From Synechococcus sp. CS-1325 (GTDB lineage Bacteria > Cyanobacteriota > Cyanobacteriia > PCC-6307 > Cyanobiaceae): DNA of 64,000 nt. Within the stretch, counting starts at the first letter, position 1. Every line of letters begins with the position of its first letter. The notes below the pieces were generated by a model. The model saw only the letters and a list, made by a program, of their open reading frames with translations, ran no database searches and had not been told where the DNA came from. The stretch is from contig JAHLYW010000036.1 in the NCBI GenBank assembly GCA_025128135.1, positions 62,001 to 126,000 of the forward strand, read 5' to 3'. Both the position numbers and the translations under genes were made by a program. Below are positions 53,306 through 63,443 of this stretch, in pieces.

Positions 53306-54605
53306 GAACAGCAATCTAGGGCTGGGCCCTCCGGCGGCCGGAGACGTCACAGTTTCCGCCCTCACCAGGAAGACTGGAGGCAGCGACCGGAGCGCCCCCA
53401 TTTCCACCCGCACCCTCGATCCAGCCCCACCGGCGGAGCAGACCGCCGGCCAGCCCGCCCAGGCCAGCCCGCCGCCGCCCGGGCGCCGGCCCGTCAAGCC
53501 CGGCCGCCAATCCCGCCGTCGCCTCTGGGCAGGCCTGGCTGTCGCGATCGTGCTGGCGGCTGGCTTTGGCCTGTGGCAGCGGCAGCGCGCCTCGGCCCAG
53601 CGCAATCTCTCCGCCTTCACCGTTCTTGCCGAGCGGGGAACGCTGCCCGGCACGGTCACCGCCACCGGTGAACTGGAGGCGGCCCGCAGCGTCAATGTGA
53701 GCCCCAAGCGCGGCGGTGTGCTGGAGAAGCTCTATGTGGTGGAAGGGGACACGGTGCGGCAGGGTCAGCCGATCGCCCTGATGGACAGTGGTGATCTGCG
53801 GGATCGAGAACAGGAATTGCAGGCCCAGGTCCGCCAGGCCGAAGCCGAGTACGCCCGCAGCCGATCTGAATTCGAGCGCCGTCGTGCTCTGTACACCCAG
53901 GGGGCGATCAGCCAGGACGACTTCGCCTCGTTCGGCACCCGCCTGCTCACCAGCCAGGCCGCCCTGGATGCCGCCCGTCAGCGCAGCGGCCAGCGCGGCG
54001 TGGAACGCGGTGAGCTGACGATCCGCGCCCCCTTCGACGGCGTGATCACCCAGCGCTTCGCCGATCCTGGCGCCTTCGTCACCCCCACCACATCCGCATC
54101 CGCCAATGCCGGTGCGTCCAGTTCCTCCGTGGTGGAGCTCGCCCAGGGGCTGGAGGCGGTGGCCAGCGTGCCGGAAAGCGATATCGGCAGGATCAAGCAG
54201 GGCCAGCCCGCCAGTGTGCGGGTGGATGCTTTTCCCGATCGACGCTTTGCCGCCCGGGTCCGGCAGATCGCCCCGCGCGCCGTCAAGACCAACAACGTGA
54301 CCTCCTTCGAGGTGAAGCTTCAGCTGGTGGATCCCCAGGGCGAACTGAGGATCGGCATGACCGCAGACATCGACTTCCAGACCGGCACCCTGGCGGCCCA
54401 GACCCTGGTTCCCACCGTGGCGGTCGTCACCCGCAACGGACGGCCTGGAGTCCTGCTGGTCGGCAAGGACGATCAGCCCACTTTCCAGCCGGTCAGCCTC
54501 GGGGCGAGCAGCGGCCGAAACTCCCAGATTCTTGATGGCCTGAAGCAGGGCACCCGCATTTTCATCGACCTGCCGCCATGGGCGAAGAAGTCGAACGACG
54601 ACTAG
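53304..54605 (+). CDS. HlyD/MacA-type efflux adaptor
   Basis: Periplasmic membrane-fusion protein, about 433 residues from the only plausible ATG (53304). A Pro-rich cytoplasmic start (about 1-75) leads to one helix ([18 protein letters not shown]), then the barrel-sandwich segment [20 protein letters not shown], a coiled-coil hairpin (about 170-225), and the distal half of the lipoyl domain ([22 protein letters not shown]). Usually works with an ABC or RND pump; none is next to it. The start is uncertain because it overlaps ychF. Its stop overlaps wecB by 4 bases. Confidence 0.85.
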   Translation: MNSNLGLGPPAAGDVTVSALTRKTGGSDRSAPISTRTLDPAPPAEQTAGQPAQASPPPPGRRPVKPGRQSRRRLWAGLAVAIVLAAGFGLWQRQRASAQRNLSAFTVLAERGTLPGTVTATGELEAARSVNVSPKRGGVLEKLYVVEGDTVRQGQPIALMDSGDLRDREQELQAQVRQAEAEYARSRSEFERRRALYTQGAISQDDFASFGTRLLTSQAALDAARQRSGQRGVERGELTIRAPFDGVITQRFADPGAFVTPTTSASANAGASSSSVVELAQGLEAVASVPESDIGRIKQGQPASVRVDAFPDRRFAARVRQIAPRAVKTNNVTSFEVKLQLVDPQGELRIGMTADIDFQTGTLAAQTLVPTVAVVTRNGRPGVLLVGKDDQPTFQPVSLGASSGRNSQILDGLKQGTRIFIDLPPWAKKSNDD

Positions 54606-55735
54606 CCCGGCTGCAGGCTTCGATCGGCCAGGAAGGCCCGGCAGGCCTCCAGGATCCGGCCACTCGCCTGGCCGTCGCCGAAAGGGTTGCGGGCCTGGGC
54701 CATCGCGGCATAGGCCGCCGGATCGTCCAGCAGCAGACTCGCCTCCCGCACGATCGCCTCCGCAGCGGTGCCGATCAGCCTGGCGGTGCCGGCGCTGACC
54801 GCTTCGGGACGTTCGGTGGTGCGGCGCAGCACCAGGACCGGCTTGCCCAGGGCCGGGGCCTCCTCCTGCAGGCCCCCGGAATCGGTGAGCAGCAGGGTGC
54901 AGCCACGGATCGCCGCCACCAGCCGGTCGTAATCGAGGGGCTCGGTGAGAAAGGCGCGCGGATGTCCCCCCAGCAGGGCTTCGAGGGGTTCCCGCACCGT
55001 GGGGTTGCGGTGCAGGGGCAGCAGCAGGGCTGTGTCGGGATGGAGGTCCAGCAGTTCCAGGAAGCCCCTGCCGATCGACTGGAGCCGTTCACCCCAGTTC
55101 TCGCGGCGATGCACGGTGGCCAGGATCACCCGCTGCCGTTGCCAGTCGAGGCCGGGCAACTCCAGCTGGGGAGCGGATTCGGCCATGCGCAGCAAGGCAT
55201 CGATCACCGTGTTGCCGGTGACCAGGATCCTCCCCACCACTCCCGAGGCCTTCAGGTTGGCCTCGGAAACGCTGGTGGGGGCAAAGTGAAGCTGGCCCAG
55301 CTGGGAGATCAAGCGGCGGTTCGCTTCCTCCGGGAAGGGATCAAGCAGATTGTCGGTACGCAGTCCAGCCTCCACATGGCCCACCGGGATCTGCTCGTAG
55401 AAGGCCGCCAGGGCGGAGGCGAAGGCGGTGGTGGTGTCCCCCTGGACCAGCACCAGGTCGGGGCGATGCTCGCTGAACTCGTCCCGCAGGCCCTGCAGCG
55501 CCGCGCAGGTGACGTGGGTGAGCGTCTGGCGCGGCGCCATCAGGGCGAGGTCGCGGTCGGCGTTGAGGCCGAACAACTGCATCACCTGGGCCACCATCTC
55601 GCGATGCTGACCGGTGAGCACCACCCTGGTGCGCAGGTCGCTTGCCGCCTGGAAGGCCAGAATCACCGGTGCCAGCTTGATCGCTTCAGGCCTGGTGCCG
55701 AGCACGATGCTGACCAACGGTGCAGGGGCGATCAA
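54602..55735 (-). CDS. wecB: UDP-N-acetylglucosamine 2-epimerase
   Basis: Epimerises UDP-GlcNAc to UDP-ManNAc for surface polysaccharide. The conserved core starts right after TTG 55735 ([20 protein letters not shown]) and includes [34 protein letters not shown], and [21 protein letters not shown] with RRTTERPE, all typical WecB. The frame stays open to ATG 55819, but those residues are not conserved. It converges on the adaptor gene and diverges from pilT. Confidence 0.94.
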   Translation of the reverse strand: MIAPAPLVSIVLGTRPEAIKLAPVILAFQAASDLRTRVVLTGQHREMVAQVMQLFGLNADRDLALMAPRQTLTHVTCAALQGLRDEFSEHRPDLVLVQGDTTTAFASALAAFYEQIPVGHVEAGLRTDNLLDPFPEEANRRLISQLGQLHFAPTSVSEANLKASGVVGRILVTGNTVIDALLRMAESAPQLELPGLDWQRQRVILATVHRRENWGERLQSIGRGFLELLDLHPDTALLLPLHRNPTVREPLEALLGGHPRAFLTEPLDYDRLVAAIRGCTLLLTDSGGLQEEAPALGKPVLVLRRTTERPEAVSAGTARLIGTAAEAIVREASLLLDDPAAYAAMAQARNPFGDGQASGRILEACRAFLADRSLQPG

Positions 55736-55853
55736 AAGGACCGGGGCAGAGGTGGAAATCCTAAGGAAGCATGCGGCGGCCACTGGAGGGAGCGATGACA
55801 GATGGGCCGATCCGAGCAATGCTGTCTGTCATGCGCGTCCTGCCTTGAGCCCC

Positions 55854-57026
55854 ATGCCGGAGTCGGTGATTCCTGGCGTTCCGAACGCCCCGCCCCTGCC
55901 GCCCTCGCCGCCGCCGCCGCCGCCGCTTGTCGCGGCCAGTCCGGTCGGTGTCCAGGCCTCCCAGCTGCCGGCCAGCCTGGAGGAGATCGTCCGGATCGCC
56001 CATACCAACGGCTTCTCCGATGTGCACCTGGGGGTGGGGGAGGAGCCCCGTTTTCGCGCCCGGGGGGAAATGCGAGCCACGGGCTGGCCGCTCACCGAAC
56101 TGGCTCAGTTCCAGAGCTGGATGCGGGAGATTCTCAGCCCGGTGGAGCTGGATCAGTTCCTCCACACACAGGACTACGACGGTTCCCACGCCTTTTCGTT
56201 CGCTCGGCTGCGGATCAACCTTTTCGATGGGTTGCGGGGGGCCGGCATGGTGCTGCGGCTGATTCCCCAGGTCATACCGACCCTTGATGCCCTGCAGATG
56301 CCGGAGGTGCTCAAAACCCTGACCACCTATCGCAAGGGAATGGTGCTGGTGACCGGCCCCACGGGCAGCGGCAAGAGCACGACCCTTGCGGCGATGATCC
56401 AGTGGATCAACACCACGCAGAACAAGCACATCATCACCATCGAAGATCCGGTGGAGTTTGTGCACACCAGCCAGCGCTCCTTGATCCGCCAGCGCGAGGT
56501 GGGACGCCACACGGCTCAATTCAGCACGGCGCTGCGGGCGGCGATGCGGGAAGATCCCGATGTGATCCTGATCGGTGAGATTCGTGACCGGGAAACCCTG
56601 TCGACGGTGATGGAGGCGGCCCAGACCGGCCACCTAGTGCTGGGTACCCTGCACACCAATTCAGCGGTGAAGACGGTTGAGCGGGTCATGGGGATGTACC
56701 CACCGCAGGAACAGGACAACATCCGGCAGGCGATCTCGGAATCGTTGCTTGCCGTGATCTCGCAGGGACTGCTGAAATCAAAGGACGGAAAGATGGCCTC
56801 CTTCCATGATATGTTAGTCAACAATGATGCTTGTCGTGACTACATCAGACGCGCCGAGCTCGATGAGGTGGAGCAGATCATGGCCCGAAGCGCCTTTGAC
56901 GGCATGCATACGATCAATCAGTCCCTCGCGGAGCTGGTGCAGAGCGGCAGGGTGGCGGCAGAAGCGGCACTGGTCATGAGCAATCGGCCGAACGAACTCG
57001 CCCAGATTCTGAGGGGCCGGGTCTGA
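55854..57026 (+). CDS. pilT: PilT-type pilus retraction ATPase
   Basis: Hexameric ATPase that retracts type IV pili. The 390-residue protein starts with a Pro-rich tail (PPLPPSPPPPPPL), then HTNGFSDVHLGVG, Walker A GPTGSGKST, the Asp box (IITIEDPVEF), Walker B EDPDVILIGEIRD, His box GHLVLGTLHTNSA and a long C-terminal part with the AIRN-like element near RDYIRR. No pilB or other pil gene is near, which is common in cyanobacteria. Confidence 0.93.
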   Translation: MPESVIPGVPNAPPLPPSPPPPPPLVAASPVGVQASQLPASLEEIVRIAHTNGFSDVHLGVGEEPRFRARGEMRATGWPLTELAQFQSWMREILSPVELDQFLHTQDYDGSHAFSFARLRINLFDGLRGAGMVLRLIPQVIPTLDALQMPEVLKTLTTYRKGMVLVTGPTGSGKSTTLAAMIQWINTTQNKHIITIEDPVEFVHTSQRSLIRQREVGRHTAQFSTALRAAMREDPDVILIGEIRDRETLSTVMEAAQTGHLVLGTLHTNSAVKTVERVMGMYPPQEQDNIRQAISESLLAVISQGLLKSKDGKMASFHDMLVNNDACRDYIRRAELDEVEQIMARSAFDGMHTINQSLAELVQSGRVAAEAALVMSNRPNELAQILRGRV

Positions 57027-57048
57027 GGCTTGACCTGGTCTGCCCGGC

Positions 57049-57318
57049 TCAGGGCTGGGTGAGCAGCCTGATCAGCAGAAGCGCCGCGATGCCCAGGGAG
57101 AGCCCGAGCATGGCCAGTCGTCCGTTCCAGATCTCGGCCTGAGGGGTGAATCCCCGCCGCCAGGCATTGAGCTCGTCGGGACCGACCAGAAGGCTGTGCT
57201 CAGCCTGGCTTTCCGGGGTTCCGGCATTGGGCTGCTCCGGGTTCTGGGCCTGGTTATCGCTTCTGGCCTGGTCCGGGCCGGCGGCGAGACCCTGATCGCT
57301 GGTCTCAGCTGCAGCCAT
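57049..57318 (-). CDS. High-light-inducible (HLIP/Scp) protein
   Basis: A small one-helix chlorophyll-binding protein, 89 residues. The signature EIWNGRLAMLGLSLGIAALLL (ExxNxRxAMxG) lies in the C-terminal helix, and the FTPQAE motif before it is typical. Start ATG 57318 is preceded by GGGAGG six bases upstream, a strong ribosome-binding site. The N-terminal 45 residues are Glu/Pro/Gln-rich. It lies 28 bases downstream of tsaD and may share that transcript. Likely stress-regulated, but no promoter element was clear. Confidence 0.94.
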   Translation of the reverse strand: MAAAETSDQGLAAGPDQARSDNQAQNPEQPNAGTPESQAEHSLLVGPDELNAWRRGFTPQAEIWNGRLAMLGLSLGIAALLLIRLLTQP

Positions 57319-57346
57319 CAGAGCCTCCCAACATGATGGTTTCACC

Positions 57347-58429
57347 TTACGGGAAACCAAAAGAACCAGAGGGGTTGTATAAGCAATCGGCTTCCTCCAA
57401 TGGCAGCCTTGCCGCCACCCCCAGGGCCGTGGAGCTGCGGGCACCGGAGGCGAAGCGCTCGGCCGCAGCCACGCCGATCATCGCCGCATTGTCGGTGCAA
57501 TAGCTCAGCGGGGCCACGCGCCAGGCCAGGCCCAGCTCGCCGCAACGGCGCTCCAGCTTCTGCCGCAGGCGGCGGTTGGCAGCCACGCCGCCCACCAGCA
57601 CCACCGTGCCGAGCCCATGGTCGTGGGCGCAGCGGCAGCTGCGCTCCACCAGCACTTCGGCCACCCCATGCTCGAAACTGGCGGCCAGATCGGCGATCGG
57701 CAGGAGATCGGACGCCCCGCTCGCCCGGTTCTCCGCCTCCAGCTTCTGAACCAGCCGCAGTACCGCCGTCTTCAGACCGCTGAAGCTGAAGTCGTAGGGA
57801 TGGAAGCCTCCTGCCGGGCGGGAGACCCGTCCCTGGGGCAGGCGGAAACGCAGGGGATCGCCGCCCACAGCGGCGGCTTCGATCGCCGGTCCGCCGGGGT
57901 AGGCCAGTCCGAGCAGGCGGGCCACCTTGTCGAAGGCTTCGCCGGCGGCATCGTCGTGGCTGCGGCCAAGCCGGCTGTAGGAGCCAGGGCCGTCCACCCG
58001 GATCAGTTCCGTGTGTCCACCACTGACGAGCAGCACCAGGTAGGGGCCTGGTGGGAGCGGCTCCCCCAGCTGCACCGAGCAGAGGTGTCCTTCCAGATGA
58101 TGGATGGCCAGGTAAGGGAGCCCATGCAGCCTGGCGAGGGTCCGGCCGGTGATCGACCCCACCAGCAGGGCGCCGACCAGGCCAGGAGCGGCGGTGGCGG
58201 CGATCGCGTCAAGCTCGCGGTAAGCCAGGCCGGAGCGGGCCATCACCTCGGCGATCAACTGCGGCAGGGCTTCGACGTGGCGGCGGGAGGCGATTTCCGG
58301 CACCACGCCACCCCAGCGGGCATGTTCCTCGATCTGGGAAGCCACCGCACTGGCCAGCACCTGGCGATCGCGCACCACGGCAGCCGCCGACTCGTCACAA
58401 CTTGTTTCGACGGCCAGAACCGTGGGCAT
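57347..58429 (-). CDS. tsaD: tRNA threonylcarbamoyladenosine transferase TsaD
   Basis: Transfers the threonylcarbamoyl group to A37 of ANN-decoding tRNAs. The 360-residue ASKHA-fold protein shows [16 protein letters not shown], the metal-binding AIHHLEGHL (HxxxH), [13 protein letters not shown], and [10 protein letters not shown]. Those are diagnostic of TsaD/Gcp. It diverges from psaF, an arrangement common in Synechococcus, with a 76-base gap. Confidence 0.96.
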   Translation of the reverse strand: MPTVLAVETSCDESAAAVVRDRQVLASAVASQIEEHARWGGVVPEIASRRHVEALPQLIAEVMARSGLAYRELDAIAATAAPGLVGALLVGSITGRTLARLHGLPYLAIHHLEGHLCSVQLGEPLPPGPYLVLLVSGGHTELIRVDGPGSYSRLGRSHDDAAGEAFDKVARLLGLAYPGGPAIEAAAVGGDPLRFRLPQGRVSRPAGGFHPYDFSFSGLKTAVLRLVQKLEAENRASGASDLLPIADLAASFEHGVAEVLVERSCRCAHDHGLGTVVLVGGVAANRRLRQKLERRCGELGLAWRVAPLSYCTDNAAMIGVAAAERFASGARSSTALGVAARLPLEEADCLYNPSGSFGFP

Positions 58430-58505
58430 GGGCTCCCTGGAACTCTCTTACTGTCCGCCAGTGACATCCTGCCCTGCGGCAGGTCATTCCCAGGTACCGG
58501 ACACG

Positions 58506-58985
58506 ATGCGCCGCCTCTTCGCCGTTCTGATTTCCGCCTTGCTGATCATCGGCTTCGCCCCAGCGGCCCATGCCGATATCGCCGGGTTGACCCCCTGCGC
58601 TGAAAGCCCTCGCTTTCAAGCCCGCGCCAGTGCCGCCAGCACCCCCCAGGCCAAAGCTCGCTTCGAGAACTACAGCCAGGCCCTCTGTGGCACCGATGGC
58701 CTGCCTCGCCTGATCGTGGATGGTCGCTGGAGCCACGCCGGTGATTTCCTGATCCCTGGCCTCCTCTTCCTCTACATCGCCGGCACGATCGGCTGGGCCG
58801 GGCGCAGTTATCTGATCGCCATTCGCGGCAGCAAGGACGCCACCATGCGGGAAATCCAGATCGATATGCCCCTGGCGTTCAAATCCACCCTCGGCGCCGC
58901 AGTGTGGCCCCTGGCTGCTTTCAAGGAGTTTGTCGGCGGAGCCATGGTGGAAGCCGACTCCAAAGTGACCGTTTCCCCCCGCTGA
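58506..58985 (+). CDS. psaF: Photosystem I subunit III
   Basis: Lumenal/transmembrane subunit near the plastocyanin or cytochrome c6 docking side. The 159-residue precursor has a signal peptide ([16 protein letters not shown], cleaved before DIAGLTPC) and the mature [39 protein letters not shown] membrane segment. The terminal sequence is standard for PsaF. psaJ follows by 11 bases with a shared terminator. Confidence 0.98.
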   Translation: MRRLFAVLISALLIIGFAPAAHADIAGLTPCAESPRFQARASAASTPQAKARFENYSQALCGTDGLPRLIVDGRWSHAGDFLIPGLLFLYIAGTIGWAGRSYLIAIRGSKDATMREIQIDMPLAFKSTLGAAVWPLAAFKEFVGGAMVEADSKVTVSPR

Positions 58986-58996
58986 TCCCTCGAACC

Positions 58997-59113
58997 ATGA
59001 AGAAGTTCCTCACCACTGCCCCCGTCGTGGCCGCCATCTGGTTCACGTTCACCGCCGGTCTCACCATCGAGATTTTCCGCCTCTTCCCCGACCTGATCAT
59101 CCACCGCCTCTGA
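58997..59113 (+). CDS. psaJ: Photosystem I subunit IX
   Basis: A 38-residue one-helix subunit ([15 protein letters not shown] start, then [20 protein letters not shown] and HRL) that stabilises PsaF in PSI. It is the second gene of psaFJ, 11 bases after psaF. Confidence 0.98.
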   Translation: MKKFLTTAPVVAAIWFTFTAGLTIEIFRLFPDLIIHRL

Positions 59114-59135
59114 GCTCGGCAAAGCCATCCCTTTG

Positions 59136-59159
59136 AAGCGGCCCGCGGGCCGCTTTTTT
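59136..59159 (+). terminator. Rho-independent terminator after psaFJ
   Basis: A near-perfect hairpin, GCGGCCC facing GGGCCGC around a short GC loop, then six T. It lies 25 bases after the psaJ stop and ends the psaFJ transcript. It reads on the plus strand only. Confidence 0.92.
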
Positions 59160-59171
59160 CATGAACTGCCC

Positions 59172-59765
59172 TCAGGCGCTGGAGGAGGCCGCCGGCTCAG
59201 CAGGCAGCCCCAGCAACGTTTCCAGTTGGAGCAGGGCCTCATCGAGAACGCCGTTCAGCAGCACGGCATCGAATTCGGCCTCGGCCTGCAGCTCCAGGCG
59301 CGCCCGGGTCAGCCGTCGCTCGATGGCCTCGACGCTCTCGGTACCGCGGCCGCGGATGCGCCGCTCCAGTTCGGCGAAGGAAGGCGGCTTGATCAGCACC
59401 TGGAAGCCCGCCGGGAAGCTGCGGCGCACCTGCCGGGCCCCCTCCAGCTCGATTTCAAGCAGCACGGATCGGCCGGCGGCCAGCTGCTGCTCCACCGGCT
59501 GGCGCGGGGTGCCATAGAGGTTGCCGGCGAATTCGGCCCACTCCAGCAGTCCGTCCTGCTCCACCAACTGCTCGAAGCGCTGCCGCGGCAGAAAAAAGTA
59601 GTGCTCGCCTTCCCTCTCACCAGCCCGGGGAGCCCGGGTGGTGGCGGAAATCGACAGCCAGAGGTTCGGGTGTCGTTGGCGCAGGGCGGCGATCAGGGTG
59701 CCCTTGCCGACACCGCTCGGGCCGGTGATCACACTGAGCCGACCGGGCACAGACGGCTCGACCAT
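59172..59765 (-). CDS. gmk: Guanylate kinase
   Basis: Phosphorylates GMP to GDP. The 197-residue protein has the P-loop [37 protein letters not shown], and [18 protein letters not shown], all typical GMP kinase motifs. I chose ATG 59765 next to the conserved start; ATGs at 59774 and 59801 in frame give an Ala-rich extension. It converges on psaJ and diverges from rqcH. Confidence 0.95.
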   Translation of the reverse strand: MVEPSVPGRLSVITGPSGVGKGTLIAALRQRHPNLWLSISATTRAPRAGEREGEHYFFLPRQRFEQLVEQDGLLEWAEFAGNLYGTPRQPVEQQLAAGRSVLLEIELEGARQVRRSFPAGFQVLIKPPSFAELERRIRGRGTESVEAIERRLTRARLELQAEAEFDAVLLNGVLDEALLQLETLLGLPAEPAASSSA

Positions 59766-59859
59766 CCCCGCCGCCATCCCCGCTGCGATTGCTGCCGCCA
59801 TGGCCTGCCTGTGCCGTTCAGACAGCAGAGTAGGGAGCCCGTGCCGCGTCGCCGCTCCG

Positions 59860-61581
59860 TTGAACGCCACGACCCTCCAGGCCATCGATCTCACCACGCT
59901 GCGGGCGGTGCTGGCGGAGTTGCGGCCGCTGCTGCTGCCCAGCCGCTTCGAGAAGGCGCAGCAACCCACCCCCCACAGCCTGCAGCTGGGGTTGCGCAGC
60001 CAGCAGGGTCGGCATTGGCTGGAGATCAGCTGGCTGGCTGAGGCGCCACGTCTGCTGGCGATCGATCCGCCGCCCCGCCAGGGCCAGGGCAGCACCCTGG
60101 CCCAGCAGTTGCAGCATGGCCTGGCCGGCCTGGCCCTGGTGGCCCTGGTCCAGGAGGGCTGGGAGCGGGTGGTCGACCTCCAGTTCGCCCCCAGGCCGGG
60201 TGAGCCGATCAGCCGCCATCTGATCGTTGAATTGATGGGCCGCCACAGCAATGTGTTCCTGCTCGATGGCCAGCGACGGGTGATCACCCTGGCCCGGCAG
60301 GTGCGTCAGCAGCAGTCGCGCTTGCGGCCGATCGGCAGCGGTGATGCCTACGGACCGCCGCCACCCCTGCAGGCGGACCGGCCCCGGAGTGATGAGAGCA
60401 TGGCTCACTGGCGCCGTCGCCTTGCGCTCGTGCCGGTGAGCCTGCAGAAGGCCCTGCAGCAGACCTACCAGGGGGTCAGCCCCGCCCTGGCGCTGCAATT
60501 GGCCGGAGATCAGCCTGGTGAGGCGGCCCGTTTGCTGGCTTCGCCTGTGACCGAGCTGCGTGAGAGCGAGTGGGCGGAACTCTGGAGCCGGTGGCAGCAG
60601 TGGCTCGGCGCCCTTGAGCAGGAGCGCTTCGGCTTCGCCAGAGGTGGTGCCACCGCTTACTGCTGCTGGGGCGCGGCGGCTGCCCCGGGCGGTCTGAACC
60701 GATCGCTGGCTGCCTACTACGGGCCGCTGCTGGCACAGCAGGAGGCGATCAGGCGACGCCATCACCTGGAGCAGCGGCTGCTCGCTGCCCGCACGCGGCA
60801 GGAGCGCCAGCGGGACGAACAGCAGGCCCTGCTCGACCAGGTGGCAGGCAGCGATGCCCTGCAGCAACGGGCCGATGTCCTGCTCTGCAGCGCCAGCCCC
60901 AGCCGGGAGCAGATCAGTGAGGCCCAGGCCCTCTACAAGCGCGCTCGCCGCCTGAGGCGCTCCGTGGAGGCGATCAGGCCGCGACTGGAGCTCCACAACC
61001 GCCACCTGGAGCGGATCGAAGCCAGTCTGATCTTCCTGGAGCAGCACGCCGAGCAGCCCGGCGACCTGCTGGCCCTGGAGCAGGACGTCGAGGCGATGCT
61101 GGCTCGCCGCGGTGCTGACCAGCAGGGCCGCCGCCGCCGCTCGGCAGTGCCGGAATCGGCCGCCACCCCCCAGCCCCTGGAGCTGCTCACCCCGGGGGGG
61201 GTGCGGGTGCAGGTGGGCCGCAACCACCGCCAGAACGACTGGATCAGCCTGCGGCAGGCCCGTCGGGGCGACATCTGGTTCCATGCCCAGGAGTGCCCGG
61301 GCAGCCACGTGATCCTCAAGGGATCGGAGACAGCCACCGGGGAAGGGGATCTGCAGGCAGCCGCCGACCTGGCGGCCCACTTCAGCCGGGCCCGGGGCAA
61401 CCGACGGGTGGCCGTGGTGATGGTGCCGAGCGAGCAGCTGCAGAGAATCGCCGGGGCTGGACCAGGAACGGTGCGCCATCGCGGTGGGGAGGTGATGTGG
61501 GCCGACCCCGGCCGCGCCCCGGCCCTGCTGAACGCAGCACGGTCTCTGCTCCCTAGCCTGACGGCAGGATCAGCCCCATGA
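59860..61581 (+). CDS. rqcH: Rqc2/RqcH-type ribosome rescue factor (NFACT)
   Basis: Binds stalled large ribosomal subunits and recruits Ala-tRNA to add C-terminal Ala tails. The 573-residue NFACT protein has the N-terminal [14 protein letters not shown] segment, a long central coiled coil (about 290-430, rich in Glu, Arg and Gln), and the C-terminal NFACT-R motif [30 protein letters not shown]. The start is TTG 59860; no better codon is near the conserved region. Its stop overlaps tatC by four bases (ATGA). Confidence 0.93.
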   Translation: MNATTLQAIDLTTLRAVLAELRPLLLPSRFEKAQQPTPHSLQLGLRSQQGRHWLEISWLAEAPRLLAIDPPPRQGQGSTLAQQLQHGLAGLALVALVQEGWERVVDLQFAPRPGEPISRHLIVELMGRHSNVFLLDGQRRVITLARQVRQQQSRLRPIGSGDAYGPPPPLQADRPRSDESMAHWRRRLALVPVSLQKALQQTYQGVSPALALQLAGDQPGEAARLLASPVTELRESEWAELWSRWQQWLGALEQERFGFARGGATAYCCWGAAAAPGGLNRSLAAYYGPLLAQQEAIRRRHHLEQRLLAARTRQERQRDEQQALLDQVAGSDALQQRADVLLCSASPSREQISEAQALYKRARRLRRSVEAIRPRLELHNRHLERIEASLIFLEQHAEQPGDLLALEQDVEAMLARRGADQQGRRRRSAVPESAATPQPLELLTPGGVRVQVGRNHRQNDWISLRQARRGDIWFHAQECPGSHVILKGSETATGEGDLQAAADLAAHFSRARGNRRVAVVMVPSEQLQRIAGAGPGTVRHRGGEVMWADPGRAPALLNAARSLLPSLTAGSAP

Positions 61582-62369
61582 ACGAACCAGTCCTGCAGCC
61601 GCCGTCACCCCCACTCCGCCGCCTCGATGAGTTCCCCGGCGAGGTGGAGATGAGCCTGGTGGAGCACCTCGAGGAGTTGCGGCGGCGCGTCCTGCGCAGT
61701 CTGCTGGTGCTGCTGCTCGCGGCTGCCGGCTGCCTGGCCCTGGCACGGCCCCTGGTGCGGCTGCTGGAGGTGCCTGCCGAGGGGATCCGCTTTCTGCAGC
61801 TGGCCCCGGGGGAGTTCCTGTTCGTGTCGATCAAGGTGGCGGGCTACGCCGGGCTCAGCCTGAGCCTTCCCTACATCCTCTACGAAGTGCTGGCCTTCGT
61901 GCTGCCCGGTCTGACCCGCCGCGAGCGTCGCCTGGTGGCGCCGGCGGTGGCGGGCTCGGCCGTGCTGTTCCTGGCCGGTCTCGCCTTCGCCTGGTGGGCC
62001 CTGGCGCCGGCGGCCCTGCGCTTTCTGATCAGCTATGGCGCCGATGTGGTCGAGCCGATCTGGTCGATCGAGCGCTATCTGGATTTCGTGCTGCTGCTGA
62101 TGGTGGCCACCGGCCTCGCCTTTCAACTGCCGGTGCTGCAGCTGCTGCTCGGGGCCTTCGGCCTGATCCGTGCCACCACGATGCTGGCGGCCTGGCGGTC
62201 GGTGCTTCTGGTGGCGGCCCTGGCCGGCGCGGTGCTGACCCCCTCCACCGACCCGGTGACCATGCTTCTGCTCACCGGAGCGATCTCGGCTCTGTTCCTG
62301 CTGGGGGTGGCCCTGGTGGCCCTGGCCGAACGCTTGCGGGGAGAGGCGCCGCCACCGGCCGCCTCATAA
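61578..62369 (+). CDS. tatC: Twin-arginine translocase subunit TatC
   Basis: Receptor of the Tat export system. The 263-residue product has six helices. It shows MSLVEHLEELRRRVLRSLL and the lumen-loop glutamate (LAPGEFLFVSIKVAG), then LVLPGLTRRERRL-like VLPGLTRRERRLV and the C-terminal TPSTDPVTM. Tat substrates in this window are the PetC Rieske protein (next to it) and the propeller protein at 14.2 kb. ATG is coupled to rqcH. Confidence 0.96.
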   Translation: MNEPVLQPPSPPLRRLDEFPGEVEMSLVEHLEELRRRVLRSLLVLLLAAAGCLALARPLVRLLEVPAEGIRFLQLAPGEFLFVSIKVAGYAGLSLSLPYILYEVLAFVLPGLTRRERRLVAPAVAGSAVLFLAGLAFAWWALAPAALRFLISYGADVVEPIWSIERYLDFVLLLMVATGLAFQLPVLQLLLGAFGLIRATTMLAAWRSVLLVAALAGAVLTPSTDPVTMLLLTGAISALFLLGVALVALAERLRGEAPPPAAS

Positions 62370-62750
62370 CAGAAATTCCCTGCTGCGGCCTCCCGCCATC
62401 GGCTCCAAGGTGAGGCTCATCGCCTTGCCGAGCCGTGGCTTGTCCCGGGTGGTGCGCAACCACTGGCGCACCTGTTCGGCCACCCCCAGCCCGTTGACCA
62501 CCTCCAGCAGGGCCTCGAGCTTGTTGGCGTAGGCCTCGGCATCGAGCGGAAAGGACTGTTGCTCCAGATAGGCCCACATCACCTGGAGATGGAGCCGGCC
62601 CCGGCGTTGGACCAGCTGGAGGTCGTAGGAGGCCTGCCATCGGGATTGCAGCAACTGCACCAGTTCCTCGAATCCAAGCGGCCCTTCGGCTTCGGAGCGA
62701 TCGGTTCTGGGGCTCGGATCGGCTGGGATCACGGCAGCAGGAAGGTCCAT
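62364..62750 (-). CDS. DUF3067 family protein
   Basis: A 128-residue soluble protein with YDLQLVQRRGRLHLQVMWAYLEQQSFP and a C-terminal ...RQWLRTTRDKPRLGKAMSL that are well conserved in cyanobacteria and plastids. Function is unknown. The start is taken as ATG 62750; an upstream ATG at 62816 lacks conserved sequence. It diverges from petC and overlaps tatC's end by 6 bases. Confidence 0.82.
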   Translation of the reverse strand: MDLPAAVIPADPSPRTDRSEAEGPLGFEELVQLLQSRWQASYDLQLVQRRGRLHLQVMWAYLEQQSFPLDAEAYANKLEALLEVVNGLGVAEQVRQWLRTTRDKPRLGKAMSLTLEPMAGGRSREFLL

Positions 62751-62862
62751 TCCACAACAGCATGTTGCGCGGCGCGGGCGGATCCCTGTCGGGACAAAGC
62801 AAGGCGGGAAGCGCAAAGGTCATAATGGGCGCCACGCCTGACTGGCTGCAAGGAACGTCCCT

Positions 62863-63399
62863 ATGACCCAGATCCCAGCGAGCGACGTGCCCGGAATGGG
62901 TCGTCGGCAGTTCATGAATCTGCTGACCTTCGGTTCCGTCACCGGGGTGGCCTTGGGGGCTCTCTATCCCGTGGCCCGCTACTTCATCCCGCCCCGGCCA
63001 GCCGGCAGTGGTGGCGGCACCACCGCCAAAGACGAGCTGGGCAACAGCGTCACGGCCAGTGGCTGGCTCTCCACCCATAAAGAAGGTGATCGCAGTCTTG
63101 TTCAGGGCCTGAAAGGGGATCCCACCTATCTGTTGGTCGAGGGCCCCGAGGCGATCGGCAGCTACGGCATCAACGCGATCTGCACCCACCTGGGCTGCGT
63201 TGTGCCCTGGAACAACGGCGCCAACAAGTTCGTCTGCCCCTGCCATGGCAGCCAGTACGACGCCACCGGCAAGGTGGTGCGCGGGCCCGCGCCCCTCTCC
63301 CTGGCTCTCGCCAACGTCACGGTCGAGAACGACAACGTCTTCCTGAGCCAATGGTCCGACACCGACTTCCGCACCGGTGACAAGCCCTGGTGGACTTGA
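62863..63399 (+). CDS. petC: Cytochrome b6f Rieske iron-sulfur protein
   Basis: Passes electrons from plastoquinol to cytochrome f. The 178-residue product has an N-terminal Tat-type anchor ([17 protein letters not shown]), a flexible glycine-rich hinge (about 46-53), and the 2Fe-2S motifs CTHLGC (107-112) and CPCHGS (125-130). The RR in the anchor indicates Tat insertion, consistent with tatC just upstream. petA follows after a 44-base gap on the same strand. Confidence 0.98.
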   Translation: MTQIPASDVPGMGRRQFMNLLTFGSVTGVALGALYPVARYFIPPRPAGSGGGTTAKDELGNSVTASGWLSTHKEGDRSLVQGLKGDPTYLLVEGPEAIGSYGINAICTHLGCVVPWNNGANKFVCPCHGSQYDATGKVVRGPAPLSLALANVTVENDNVFLSQWSDTDFRTGDKPWWT

Positions 63400-63443
63400 T
63401 CGTCCGCGTTCATTCCCCCCTTCCCCGCCCGTCCGCTCCACCC

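Noticed and set aside
59818..61479. Open minus-strand frame opposite rqcH
   Set aside because: It has Gln/His-rich composition and no domain; rqcH carries NFACT motifs at both ends.
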